This document shows positions 6,610-13,171 of a DNA stretch of 15,523 nucleotides, piece by piece. Where the stretch lies: positions 1 to 15,523 of the forward strand of contig NZ_CAUFJQ010000039.1 in NCBI RefSeq assembly GCF_959025735.1, read 5' to 3'. The stretch is from an uncultured Streptococcus sp. (GTDB lineage Bacteria > Bacillota > Bacilli > Lactobacillales > Streptococcaceae). The notes under the pieces were generated by a model. That model was not told the origin of the DNA. It made no database searches and saw nothing but the letters and a program-made list of their open reading frames with translations. The stretch's first letter is position 1, and every line of letters starts with the position of its first letter. Made by a program: the position numbers and the translations under genes.

Positions 6610-6638
6610 TTGACTTAAGTGTGGAAACGATTTATAAT
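6610..6638 (+). promoter_or_regulatory. Sigma-A promoter of manLMN
   Basis: TTGACT (6610-6615) and TATAAT (6633-6638) are 17 bp apart, close to the ideal housekeeping promoter. The start near 6645 gives a leader of about 57 nt. There is no GG-N10-GC sigma-54 element, the form used by mannose PTS operons in Listeria and Enterococcus. Confidence 0.88.
6622..6635 (+). promoter_or_regulatory. cre-like site overlapping the manL promoter
   Basis: TGGAAACGATTTAT matches TGNNARCGNWWWCA except for the final CA. It fills the spacer and the first half of the -10, so CcpA bound here would occlude polymerase. The site is imperfect, hence the moderate confidence. Confidence 0.5.
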
Positions 6639-6701
6639 AAAGTAGCTTAAAGTTTTCTTAAACTGAAAGTCAAACAAATTTTATAAGGAGGAATGTCAAT
6701 A

Positions 6702-7691
6702 ATGAGTATTGGTATCATTATTGCTAGCCACGGTGAATTTGCAGCTGGAATCCACCAATCCGGCTCGATGATCTTTGGGGATCAAGAGAAAGTTCAAGTG
6801 GTTACGTTCATGCCAAGTGAAGGCCCGGATGATCTCTATGCTAAATTTAATGCAGCTGTTGCCGCATTTGATGCAGAAGATGAAGTCTTGGTTTTGGCTG
6901 ACCTTTGGAGTGGTTCTCCATTTAACCAAGCAAGTCGCGTCATGGGAGAAAATCCAGATCGTAAATTTGCGATCATCACAGGATTGAACCTTCCGATGTT
7001 GATTCAAGCTTATACAGAACGGTTGATGGATGCAAATGCCGGCGTTGATCAAGTCGCTGCAAACATCATCAAGGAAGCAAAAGACGGTGTCAAAGCCCTT
7101 CCAGAAGAATTGAATCCTGTTGAAGAAGCTAGTACAGCCGCTGCTGCTCCTGTAGCCCAAGCTGCTATTCCAGAAGGAACGGTTATCGGAGATGGAAAAC
7201 TCAAGATTAACCTTGCCCGCTTAGATACACGTCTTCTTCATGGACAAGTCGCAACTGCTTGGACACCTGATTCAAAAGCCGATCGGATCATTGTTGCTTC
7301 AGATTCTGTTGCCAAAGATGAACTCCGTAAGGAATTGATCAAACAAGCGGCACCAAATGGTGTGAAAGCAAACGTTGTCCCAATTCAAAAATTGATCGAC
7401 GTTGCAAAAGATCCACGTTTTGGAAATACCCATGCTTTGATCTTATTTGAAACACCTCAAGATGCTCTTCGCGCCATCGAAGGTGGTGTTCCGATTAAAA
7501 CCTTGAACGTTGGTTCAATGGCCCACTCAACTGGTAAAACCATGGTTAACAATGTGTTGTCAATGGATAAAGATGACGTGGCTACATTTGAAAAAATGCG
7601 TGATCTTGGAGTTGAATTTGACGTCCGTAAAGTGCCAAATGATTCTAAGAAAGATTTGTTTGACTTAATTAACAAAGCTAACGTTCAATAA
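6702..7691 (+). CDS. manL: Mannose-family PTS enzyme IIAB (EIIAB-Man)
   Basis: This 329-aa cytoplasmic protein relays phosphate from HPr to incoming glucose, mannose, glucosamine or similar sugars. The IIA domain (about 1-135) opens MSIGIIIASHGEFA with phospho-acceptor H10. An Ala/Pro-rich linker (about 145-165) joins it to the IIB domain (about 168-329), whose second phospho-acceptor is H180 in LDTRLLHGQV. I chose ATG 6702 because AAGGAGG (6685-6691) is then 10 nt away; the ATG at 6693 would leave only 1 nt. It is first in manLMN, 27 nt before manM. In oral streptococci this is the main glucose/mannose transporter and also affects carbon catabolite control. Substrate range is inferred from the family. 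Confidence 0.97.
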   Translation: MSIGIIIASHGEFAAGIHQSGSMIFGDQEKVQVVTFMPSEGPDDLYAKFNAAVAAFDAEDEVLVLADLWSGSPFNQASRVMGENPDRKFAIITGLNLPMLIQAYTERLMDANAGVDQVAANIIKEAKDGVKALPEELNPVEEASTAAAAPVAQAAIPEGTVIGDGKLKINLARLDTRLLHGQVATAWTPDSKADRIIVASDSVAKDELRKELIKQAAPNGVKANVVPIQKLIDVAKDPRFGNTHALILFETPQDALRAIEGGVPIKTLNVGSMAHSTGKTMVNNVLSMDKDDVATFEKMRDLGVEFDVRKVPNDSKKDLFDLINKANVQ

Positions 7692-7718
7692 TCGATTACT
7701 TACGAAAGGATTTTAAAC

Positions 7719-8522
7719 ATGTCTATTATTTCTATGGTATTAGTGGTCGTTGTTGCCTTCTTAGCAGGTCTTGAAGGTATCCTTGACCAATTCCAATTCC
7801 ACCAACCCCTTGTTGCTTGTACCTTAATCGGTTTGGTAACAGGTAATTTGACTGCTGGCATTATGCTTGGTGGTTCACTTCAATTTATTGCACTTGGCTG
7901 GGCAAACATTGGTGCCGCAGTTGCGCCCGATGCTGCCCTTGCATCTGTCGCTGCTGCCATCATCATGGTACTTGGGGGAGACTTCAGTACAAAAGGAATC
8001 GCTGTCGCTCAAAGTGTCGCTATTCCACTTGCAGTTGCTGGTCTTTTCTTGACCATGATCGTCCGTACCCTTTCCGTTGGTTTGGTTCACACTGCCGACG
8101 CTGCTGCTAGAAAAGGGGATATCAAAGGTGTAGAACGCGCTCACTTTGTGGCCCTTCTTCTTCAAGGTCTTCGTATCGCCATTCCTGCAGCCCTCTTGTT
8201 GATGATTCCTGCTGAAACTGTCAAAACTGCTCTTGAACAAATGCCAAAATGGCTCTCTGATGGAATGCAAATCGGTGGTGGTATGGTTGTAGCCGTTGGT
8301 TATGCCATGGTTATCAACATGATGGCGAGCCGTGAAGTATGGCCATTCTTTGCCATCGGTTTTGCTCTTGCAGCTGTTAGCCAATTGACCTTGATCGCCC
8401 TTGGAGCAATTGGTGTTGCCCTTGCCTTGATCTACCTCACTCTTTCTAAGAAAGGTGGCAATGGAGGTGGCGGAGCCGCTACTTCTAACGATCCAATCGG
8501 CGACATTCTCGAAGACTATTAA
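7719..8522 (+). CDS. manM: Mannose-family PTS enzyme IIC (membrane channel)
   Basis: This 267-aa integral membrane subunit forms the sugar channel with IID. It is hydrophobic throughout and opens with MSIISMVLVVVVAFLAGLEG. The Man-family blocks FHQPLVACTLIGLVTGNL and MLGGSLQFIALGWANIGAA, then PDAALAS, are present. The C-terminus is Gly-rich (KKGGNGGGGAA) and acidic, ending DILEDY, a likely cytoplasmic tail. AAAGGA precedes the ATG by about 8 nt. It lies between manL and manN, 18 nt before the latter. IIC/IID pairs of this family are also receptors for class IIa and lactococcin-type bacteriocins, so this gene may govern sensitivity to them. Confidence 0.96.
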   Translation: MSIISMVLVVVVAFLAGLEGILDQFQFHQPLVACTLIGLVTGNLTAGIMLGGSLQFIALGWANIGAAVAPDAALASVAAAIIMVLGGDFSTKGIAVAQSVAIPLAVAGLFLTMIVRTLSVGLVHTADAAARKGDIKGVERAHFVALLLQGLRIAIPAALLLMIPAETVKTALEQMPKWLSDGMQIGGGMVVAVGYAMVINMMASREVWPFFAIGFALAAVSQLTLIALGAIGVALALIYLTLSKKGGNGGGGAATSNDPIGDILEDY

Positions 8523-8540
8523 GAAAGGTGTGACACTATC

Positions 8541-9452
8541 ATGACTGAAAAATTACAATTATCTAAATCAGATCGTCAAAAAGTTTGGTGGCGTTCAACC
8601 TTCTTGCAAGGTTCTTGGAACTATGAACGGATGCAAAACTTGGGTTGGGCTTACTCATTGATCCCAGCTATCAAAAAACTCTACACGAAGAAAGAAGACC
8701 AAGCGGCTGCTCTTGAACGTCACATGGAATTCTTCAACACTCACCCATACGTTGCCGCTCCTATCATCGGGGTAACACTTGCTCTTGAAGAAGAAAGAGC
8801 AAACGGTGCTGCGATTGACGATGCTGCCATCCAAGGGGTTAAAATTGGTATGATGGGTCCTTTGGCGGGTATCGGAGATCCAGTCTTCTGGTTTACAGTA
8901 CGTCCTATCCTTGGTGCCCTTGGTGCATCACTTGCTGCGTCTGGTAACATCCTTGGCCCACTCATCTTCTTTATCGCATGGAATGCGATTCGTATGGCCT
9001 TCTTGTGGTACACGCAAGAACTTGGATACAAAGCAGGTTCTGAAATTACCAAAGATATGTCTGGTGGGATCTTGCAAGACATCACCAAAGGAGCTTCTAT
9101 CCTCGGGATGTTCATCCTTGCTGTCTTGGTAGAACGTTGGGTATCTATTAAATTCATCTTTAATGTTTCTTCTGTCAAATTAAACGACAAAGCTTATATC
9201 CACTGGGATAAACTTCCTGAAGGTTTCAAAGGAATCCAAGAAGCCTTCGCTCAAGTTGGTTCAGGCCTATCTCAAACACCTGAAAAAGTTACAACTTTCC
9301 AACAAAACTTGGATTCATTGATTCCTGGTTTGATGGGATTGCTTCTTACTTTCGCTTGTATGTGGTTGTTGAAGAAAAAAGTATCTCCAATCACCATCAT
9401 CATCGCTCTCTTTGTAATCGGTGTATTAGCACACGTTGCTGGCTTGATGTAA
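8541..9452 (+). CDS. manN: Mannose-family PTS enzyme IID (membrane subunit)
   Basis: This 303-aa partner of IIC completes the transporter. The long cytoplasmic N-terminus carries the family blocks WWRSTFLQGSWNYERMQNLGW and, further on, HMEFFNTHPYVAAPIIGVTLALEE. GIGDPVFWFTVRPI follows, then hydrophobic helices and a C-terminal membrane helix (FVIGVLAHVAGLM). AAAGGTG gives a good ribosome binding site at 8524-8530. Man-family IID proteins in lactic acid bacteria have a strain-variable extracellular loop thought to influence bacteriocin recognition. Here the segment around residues 210-265 (KLNDKAYIHWDKLPEGF onward) is the likely equivalent; that placement is inference. A terminator follows 13 nt after the stop. 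Confidence 0.96.
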   Translation: MTEKLQLSKSDRQKVWWRSTFLQGSWNYERMQNLGWAYSLIPAIKKLYTKKEDQAAALERHMEFFNTHPYVAAPIIGVTLALEEERANGAAIDDAAIQGVKIGMMGPLAGIGDPVFWFTVRPILGALGASLAASGNILGPLIFFIAWNAIRMAFLWYTQELGYKAGSEITKDMSGGILQDITKGASILGMFILAVLVERWVSIKFIFNVSSVKLNDKAYIHWDKLPEGFKGIQEAFAQVGSGLSQTPEKVTTFQQNLDSLIPGLMGLLLTFACMWLLKKKVSPITIIIALFVIGVLAHVAGLM

Positions 9453-9465
9453 GCAAAGATCAACT

Positions 9466-9491
9466 AAAAAGAAGGTTTCGGCCTTCTTTTT
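9466..9491. terminator. Terminator between manN and manO
   Basis: AAAAAGAAGG (9466-9475) pairs with CCTTCTTTTT (9482-9491) around TTTCGG, with the T run inside the 3' arm. The A and T runs make it symmetric. It should end or attenuate manLMN transcription before manO. Confidence 0.85.
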
Positions 9492-9495
9492 ATTA

Positions 9496-9504
9496 TGATA
9501 TAAT
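9496..9504 (+). promoter_or_regulatory. Extended -10 promoter for manO
   Basis: TGATATAAT holds a perfect -10 (9499-9504) with a TGn extension, 28 nt before the manO ATG. The -35 position (TTTCGG, 9476-9481) falls in the loop of the preceding terminator and is poor. Confidence 0.65.
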
Positions 9505-9532
9505 GGAGTGAACAGCAATACAGGAGGATCTC

Positions 9533-9901
9533 ATGGCTCAATCATTGAATAAAACCGTTGAATTCCATACTACAGGGGTTTCTTACCTTGGAGTGGGGGG
9601 AAAGGTTGGAAAAATCCTAGTAGGGAATGCCGCTTTTGAATTTTATGCGGATGCAAATGTAGAAGACTACATCCAAATTCCCTGGCAAGAAATCGAGCGA
9701 ATCGGAGCCAATGTATCCGGACGTAAAATTAGCCGCCATTTTGAAATCTATACCAGAGAATCAAAATTTCTCTTTGCTTCAAAAGACTCTGGAAAAATTT
9801 TAAAGATTGCTCGGGAACATCTAGGAAATGATAAAATTGTCAAACTTCCTACGTTGATCCAAATCATCACGGCTAAAATTAAAAATCTATTTGCAAAATA
9901 G
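9533..9901 (+). CDS. manO: ManO / DUF956 family protein
   Basis: This 122-aa cytoplasmic protein belongs to the DUF956 family, encoded with Man-type PTS operons in lactobacilli and streptococci; a role in regulating the transporter has been proposed but its mechanism is unclear. The typical opening is SLNKTVEFHTTGVSYLGVGGKVGKILVG (residues 4-31), followed by EFYADANVEDYIQIPW and a Lys-rich end (IQIITAKIKNLFAK). It has no membrane helix and looks mostly beta-strand. AGGAGG (9522-9527) is 5 nt before ATG. It follows manN across a terminator and has its own promoter, so its level may be uncoupled from manLMN. Its last codons contain the serS -35 box. Confidence 0.85.
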   Translation: MAQSLNKTVEFHTTGVSYLGVGGKVGKILVGNAAFEFYADANVEDYIQIPWQEIERIGANVSGRKISRHFEIYTRESKFLFASKDSGKILKIAREHLGNDKIVKLPTLIQIITAKIKNLFAK

Positions 9902-9919
9902 GATCTTTTCTTGTATAAT
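9891..9919 (+). promoter_or_regulatory. Promoter of the T-box leader and serS
   Basis: TTGCAA (9891-9896) and TATAAT (9914-9919) are 17 bp apart. The -35 lies within the last codons of manO. Predicted start is near 9926, giving a leader of about 190 nt. Confidence 0.82.
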
Positions 9920-9929
9920 AGACGCAAAC

Positions 9930-10106
9930 GGATAAGTAAGTTAAGAGGTTCTTTCAGAAAGTCTGCGGTTGCTGCGAGCAGATAGAAATCTTAATTGAAA
10001 TTCTACCGTTTCTTTAAAATACAATATCGAATCAAGTGCACACCTGTGAAGTTGGATGGAACCGTGGCTATGCCACTCCAACACTCTAACAGGTGTGTTT
10101 TTTGTT
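9930..10106 (+). promoter_or_regulatory. T-box riboswitch controlling serS
   Basis: The leader should bind uncharged tRNA-Ser and permit read-through into serS. A distal stem TCTGC/GCAGA (9962-9966/9978-9982) carries the GGTTGCTGCGA loop typical of stem I. The likely specifier is TCT (10002-10004), a Ser codon followed by A. The antiterminator is clear: GTTGGA (10051-10056) pairs with TCCAAC (10077-10082), GTGGC (10064-10068) with GCCAC (10072-10076), and TGGAACC (10057-10063) forms the 7-nt bulge that contacts the tRNA acceptor end. The specifier is inferred from register and the downstream gene. Confidence 0.85.
10039..10103 (+). terminator. Terminator arm of the serS T-box
   Basis: CACACCTGT (10039-10047) pairs perfectly with ACAGGTGTG (10089-10097), followed by six T. 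This helix encloses the antiterminator segment. A weaker alternative is AACAC (10080-10084) with GTGTT (10095-10099), which would compete with the antiterminator directly. Confidence 0.75.
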
Positions 10107-10118
10107 AAAGGAGAAGCT

Positions 10119-11396
10119 ATGTTAGATATTAAACGAATTCGTACAGACTTTGATGCGGTTGCTAAAAAATTGGCAACACGTGGCGTAGATGCAGCTATTT
10201 TGAATGAAATGAAAGAAATCGATGCCAAACGTCGAGATATCTTAGTCAAAGTAGAAAATCTCAAAGCAGAGCGTAACACTGTATCTGCTGAAATCGCACA
10301 AGCTAAACGCAACAAGGAAAATGCAGATGATAAGATTGCTGCCATGCAAACCCTCTCTGCAGAGGTCAAAGCATTGGATACAGAATTAGCTGAAATCGAT
10401 GCAAAATTAACTGAATTCACTACTACCCTTCCAAACATCCCTGCTGATAGTGTCCCTGTTGGAGCGGATGAGGATGACAACGTTGAGGTTCGCCGTTGGG
10501 GAACACCGCGCGAATTTGGCTTTGAACCAAAAGCTCACTGGGATTTAGGTGAAGACCTTGATATCCTTGACTGGGAACGCGGGGCTAAAGTTACTGGTGC
10601 TCGTTTCCTCTTTTACAAAGGACTTGGAGCTCGCTTAGAACGCGCTATCTACAACTTTATGTTGGACGAACATGGCAAGGAAGGCTACACTGAAGTCATC
10701 CCTCCTTACATGGTCAACCATGATTCTATGTTTGGTACTGGTCAGTATCCAAAATTCAAGGAAGATACTTTTGAACTTAGCGATACCAATTATGTCCTCA
10801 TTCCAACAGCCGAAGTTCCTTTGACAAACTACTATCGCGATGAAATTCTTGATGGGAAAGATCTTCCAATCTACTTCACCGCTATGAGTCCATCTTTCCG
10901 TTCAGAAGCTGGTTCAGCCGGTCGTGATACCCGTGGCTTGATCCGTTTGCACCAATTCCATAAGGTTGAAATGGTGAAATTTGCTAAACCAGAAGAATCA
11001 TATGATGAATTGGAAAAAATGGTTGTCAATGCTGAAAATATCCTTCAAAAACTGAACCTTCCATACCGTGTAGTAGCTCTCTCAACAGGAGACATGGGCT
11101 TCTCAGCTGCCAAGACTTATGACTTGGAAGTATGGATCCCAGCGCAAAACACCTACCGTGAAATCTCAAGCTGTTCCAATACAGAAGATTTCCAAGCTCG
11201 CCGTGCGCAAATCCGCTACCGTGATGAAGCAGATGGCAAGGTAAAACTCCTTCACACTTTGAACGGTTCTGGATTGGCTGTCGGACGTACCGTCGCTGCT
11301 ATTCTTGAAAACTACCAAAACGAAGACGGTTCTGTGACCATTCCAGAAGTCCTTCGCCCATACATGGGTGGCGCTGAAGTCATCGCACCAAAATAA
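10119..11396 (+). CDS. serS: Seryl-tRNA synthetase
   Basis: This 425-aa class II synthetase charges tRNA-Ser (and tRNA-Sec where present) in the cytoplasm. The N-terminal long helical arm (about 28-100, rich in Lys, Glu and Ala heptads) grips the tRNA variable arm. The catalytic domain has the serine-binding TAE loop (230-232), motif 2 FRSEAG onward (260-265) with HQFHKVE (278-284), and motif 3 GLAVGRTVAAILENYQ (385-400). ATG 10119 follows AAAGGAG and gives the standard MLDIKRIR start. An in-frame ATG at 10056 would lie inside the T-box bulge and antiterminator and should not be used. Expression is controlled by the T-box ahead of it. It converges on accA across a shared terminator. Confidence 0.98.
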   Translation: MLDIKRIRTDFDAVAKKLATRGVDAAILNEMKEIDAKRRDILVKVENLKAERNTVSAEIAQAKRNKENADDKIAAMQTLSAEVKALDTELAEIDAKLTEFTTTLPNIPADSVPVGADEDDNVEVRRWGTPREFGFEPKAHWDLGEDLDILDWERGAKVTGARFLFYKGLGARLERAIYNFMLDEHGKEGYTEVIPPYMVNHDSMFGTGQYPKFKEDTFELSDTNYVLIPTAEVPLTNYYRDEILDGKDLPIYFTAMSPSFRSEAGSAGRDTRGLIRLHQFHKVEMVKFAKPEESYDELEKMVVNAENILQKLNLPYRVVALSTGDMGFSAAKTYDLEVWIPAQNTYREISSCSNTEDFQARRAQIRYRDEADGKVKLLHTLNGSGLAVGRTVAAILENYQNEDGSVTIPEVLRPYMGGAEVIAPK

Positions 11397-11402
11397 AGTT
11401 TA

Positions 11403-11440
11403 AAAAAACTGAGTCTTGCAAATTGCAAGCTCAGTTTTTT
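11403..11440. terminator. Bidirectional terminator between serS and accA
   Basis: ACTGAG (11408-11413) pairs with CTCAGT (11430-11435) and CTTGCA (11415-11420) with TGCAAG (11424-11429), with one bulged T. An A run flanks one side and a T run the other, so it can stop transcripts from both directions. The last base pairs of the T run touch the accA stop codon. Confidence 0.92.
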
Positions 11441-12209
11441 AATATTTACGAAAACGTTGGTAGCGTTGCTCCAGAAGCTCTTCGAGAGGTAAGGCTTGTA
11501 AAACCTTTAACTCTTCCTGTAATTCCTTCTTCACTTGAGCCAATAGTTCTCCATTTGAAAATCCATGCTCGGGAATCACCTTATCGACAATTTCCATATT
11601 TAACAATTCGTGAGAAGTAATCTTCATCAACTCTGCTGCTTCCATGGCACGACTTCCATCTTTCCAAAGAATAGAGGCGAAACCTTCTGGACTCAAGACT
11701 GCATAGATAGAGTTCTCAAGCATCCAGACCTTATCTGCTACAGCAAGAGCCAAGGCACCACCAGAACCACCTTCTCCGATGATAATCGCGATAATTGGAA
11801 CTTTTAGATCACTCATTTCCATGAGGTTGCGGGCAATGGCTTCCCCTTGTCCTCGTTCTTCAGCACCAACACCAGGATAAGCACCCGCTGTATTGATAAA
11901 GGTCACAACTGGACGACCAAATTTCTCCGCTTGCTTCATGAGGCGCAAAGCTTTTCGATAGCCTTCTGGATGGGGTTGCCCAAAATTACGTTTTAGATTA
12001 TCTTGAAGATTTTTTCCTTTTTGGATTCCAACGACTGTAACCGTTTGATCGCCTAAGTGTCCAATTCCACCAATCACCGCACCATCATCACGGAAGTTTC
12101 GATCTCCATGTAATTCGATAAAATCATCAAAAATTCCTTGAGCAAAATCAAGCGCAGTCAATCTTCCTTGGTCACGTGCCTCTTTAATAATCTGTGTTAT
12201 TTTACTCAT
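11439..12209 (-). CDS. accA: Acetyl-CoA carboxylase carboxyltransferase subunit alpha
   Basis: This 256-aa subunit, with AccD, transfers the carboxyl group from carboxybiotin on AccB to acetyl-CoA, making malonyl-CoA, the first committed step of fatty acid synthesis. The crotonase-like core shows TAGAYPGVGAEERGQGEAIA (107-126), the oxyanion loop GEGGSGGALA (145-154) and SPEGFASILWKD (173-184). It is shorter than the Escherichia coli form but normal for streptococci. I chose ATG 12209, which overlaps the accD end by 8 nt with GGAGG just upstream. It is the last gene of the fab/acc operon and ends at the serS-facing terminator. Confidence 0.96.
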   Translation of the reverse strand: MSKITQIIKEARDQGRLTALDFAQGIFDDFIELHGDRNFRDDGAVIGGIGHLGDQTVTVVGIQKGKNLQDNLKRNFGQPHPEGYRKALRLMKQAEKFGRPVVTFINTAGAYPGVGAEERGQGEAIARNLMEMSDLKVPIIAIIIGEGGSGGALALAVADKVWMLENSIYAVLSPEGFASILWKDGSRAMEAAELMKITSHELLNMEIVDKVIPEHGFSNGELLAQVKKELQEELKVLQALPLEELLEQRYQRFRKY

Positions 12210-13068
12210 GTTTACCTCCATGAAGGGCCAATAATTGTCCAACTGTTGCTCGGATTTGGCTTCTCTCCACGATCAAGTCTACAAATCCATGTTCTTGTAG
12301 AAATTCTGCTTTTTGGAAATCATCTGGCAATTTTTCACGCACAGTTGATTCGATCACGCGCCGACCAGCAAACCCGACCAAGGCTTGACTCTCTGCCATG
12401 ATAATATCACCTTCCATAGCAAATGAAGCCGTTACCCCACCGGTTGTCGGATCTGTCAATACCGTCAAATAGAATAATTTTTCTTTGGAATGACGTTGAA
12501 CAGCCGCAGAAATTTTTGCCATTTGCATCAAACTCACTATTCCTTCTTGCATCCGAGCGCCACCGGAAGCGGTAAAGAGAACAACTGGCAATTTTTCTTT
12601 TGTCGCAAATTCAAATAAACGAGTAATTTTTTCGCCTACTACAGAACCCATTGAAGCCATGATAAAGTTGGAATCCATGATCCCAAGCGCAACTTTTTGC
12701 CCTTTAATCAAGGCAGTTCCAGTCAGGACAGCTTCATCCAATCCCGTCATTTCCCGCACTGCTGCTAATTTCTTCTTATAATTTGGGAAATTCAAAGGAT
12801 CTGTCGTTTCGATTCCTGTAAACATTTCTTCAAAGCTAGCTGGATCCACTGTCAACGCCAAGCGTTCTTTAGCAGAAATACGGAAGGTATAGCCACAATT
12901 CGGGCAGACACGCTCACTACCTAAATCCTTTTGGTAAATGGTATGTTTACAACCTGGGCATTGTGAAAATAGTTCATCAGGAACTTCAGGTTTTGGCTGA
13001 GGCTCCTTCCAGGCTGACCTATTCGGGTTGATCCGAATATATTTATCTTTTTTAGAAAATAATGCCAT
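12202..13068 (-). CDS. accD: Acetyl-CoA carboxylase carboxyltransferase subunit beta
   Basis: This 288-aa partner of AccA has an N-terminal zinc ribbon with C37, C40, C55 and C58. The carboxyltransferase core follows, with FTASGGARMQEG and TDPTTGGVTASFAMEGD, the acetyl-CoA-binding oxyanion region. Length is normal. The ribosome binding site AAGGAG lies 6 nt before ATG 13068, within the end of a possible short upstream reading frame. The stop overlaps accA by 8 nt, consistent with coupled, equimolar translation of the alpha2-beta2 complex. A 103-nt gap with a hairpin separates it from accC, unlike every other junction in this operon. Confidence 0.97.
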   Translation of the reverse strand: MALFSKKDKYIRINPNRSAWKEPQPKPEVPDELFSQCPGCKHTIYQKDLGSERVCPNCGYTFRISAKERLALTVDPASFEEMFTGIETTDPLNFPNYKKKLAAVREMTGLDEAVLTGTALIKGQKVALGIMDSNFIMASMGSVVGEKITRLFEFATKEKLPVVLFTASGGARMQEGIVSLMQMAKISAAVQRHSKEKLFYLTVLTDPTTGGVTASFAMEGDIIMAESQALVGFAGRRVIESTVREKLPDDFQKAEFLQEHGFVDLIVERSQIRATVGQLLALHGGKHE

Positions 13069-13071
13069 TAC

Positions 13072-13143
13072 TTACTCCTTATAATATGCTACAGTATCTG
13101 CAGCATTACTATAAAAGCCTGAAACTGTGAAGATGATGTTCAT
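13072..13143 (-). CDS. Possible 23-codon leader ORF upstream of accD
   Basis: On the - strand an ATG at 13143 opens 23 codons (MNIIFTVSGFYSNAADTVAYYKE) ending in TAA at 13074-13072, three bases before the accD ATG. GAGG sits 5 nt before its start, and its last two codons form the accD ribosome binding site. The residues resemble nothing I know. The position suggests translational coupling or a leader peptide, but an ORF this short can arise by chance. Confidence 0.25.
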   Translation of the reverse strand: MNIIFTVSGFYSNAADTVAYYKE

Positions 13144-13168
13144 ACTTCCCTCACAAGTCCAGGCTTTT
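13113..13168 (-). repeat. Imperfect intercistronic hairpin between accC and accD
   Basis: AAAAGCCTG (13113-13121) pairs with CAGGCTTTT (13160-13168). After a 4x4 internal loop, TGTGA (13126-13130) pairs with TCACA (13151-13155), leaving a 20-nt loop. On the - strand it starts 3 nt after the accC stop and its 3' arm ends in TTTT, so it may attenuate or protect mRNA between accC and accD. The + strand also ends in a T run. Confidence 0.6.
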
Positions 13169-13171
13169 TCA

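Noticed and set aside
6651..6664. AGTTT-TCTT-AAACT palindrome in the manL leader as a FabT-type operator
   Set aside because: FabT sites have a longer 17-bp form with a wider centre. The match is only the AT-rich half-sites and manLMN is not a lipid gene.
6696..7160. 154-codon antisense ORF over manL, and similar antisense ORFs over adhP, manM and accC
   Set aside because: They mirror codon bias of the strong sense genes, have no ribosome binding sites, and their products look like random composition.
12210..12242. Upstream starts adding up to 11 residues to AccA
   Set aside because: They contain the GGAGG site used by ATG 12209, and the family N-terminus begins at MSKITQ.
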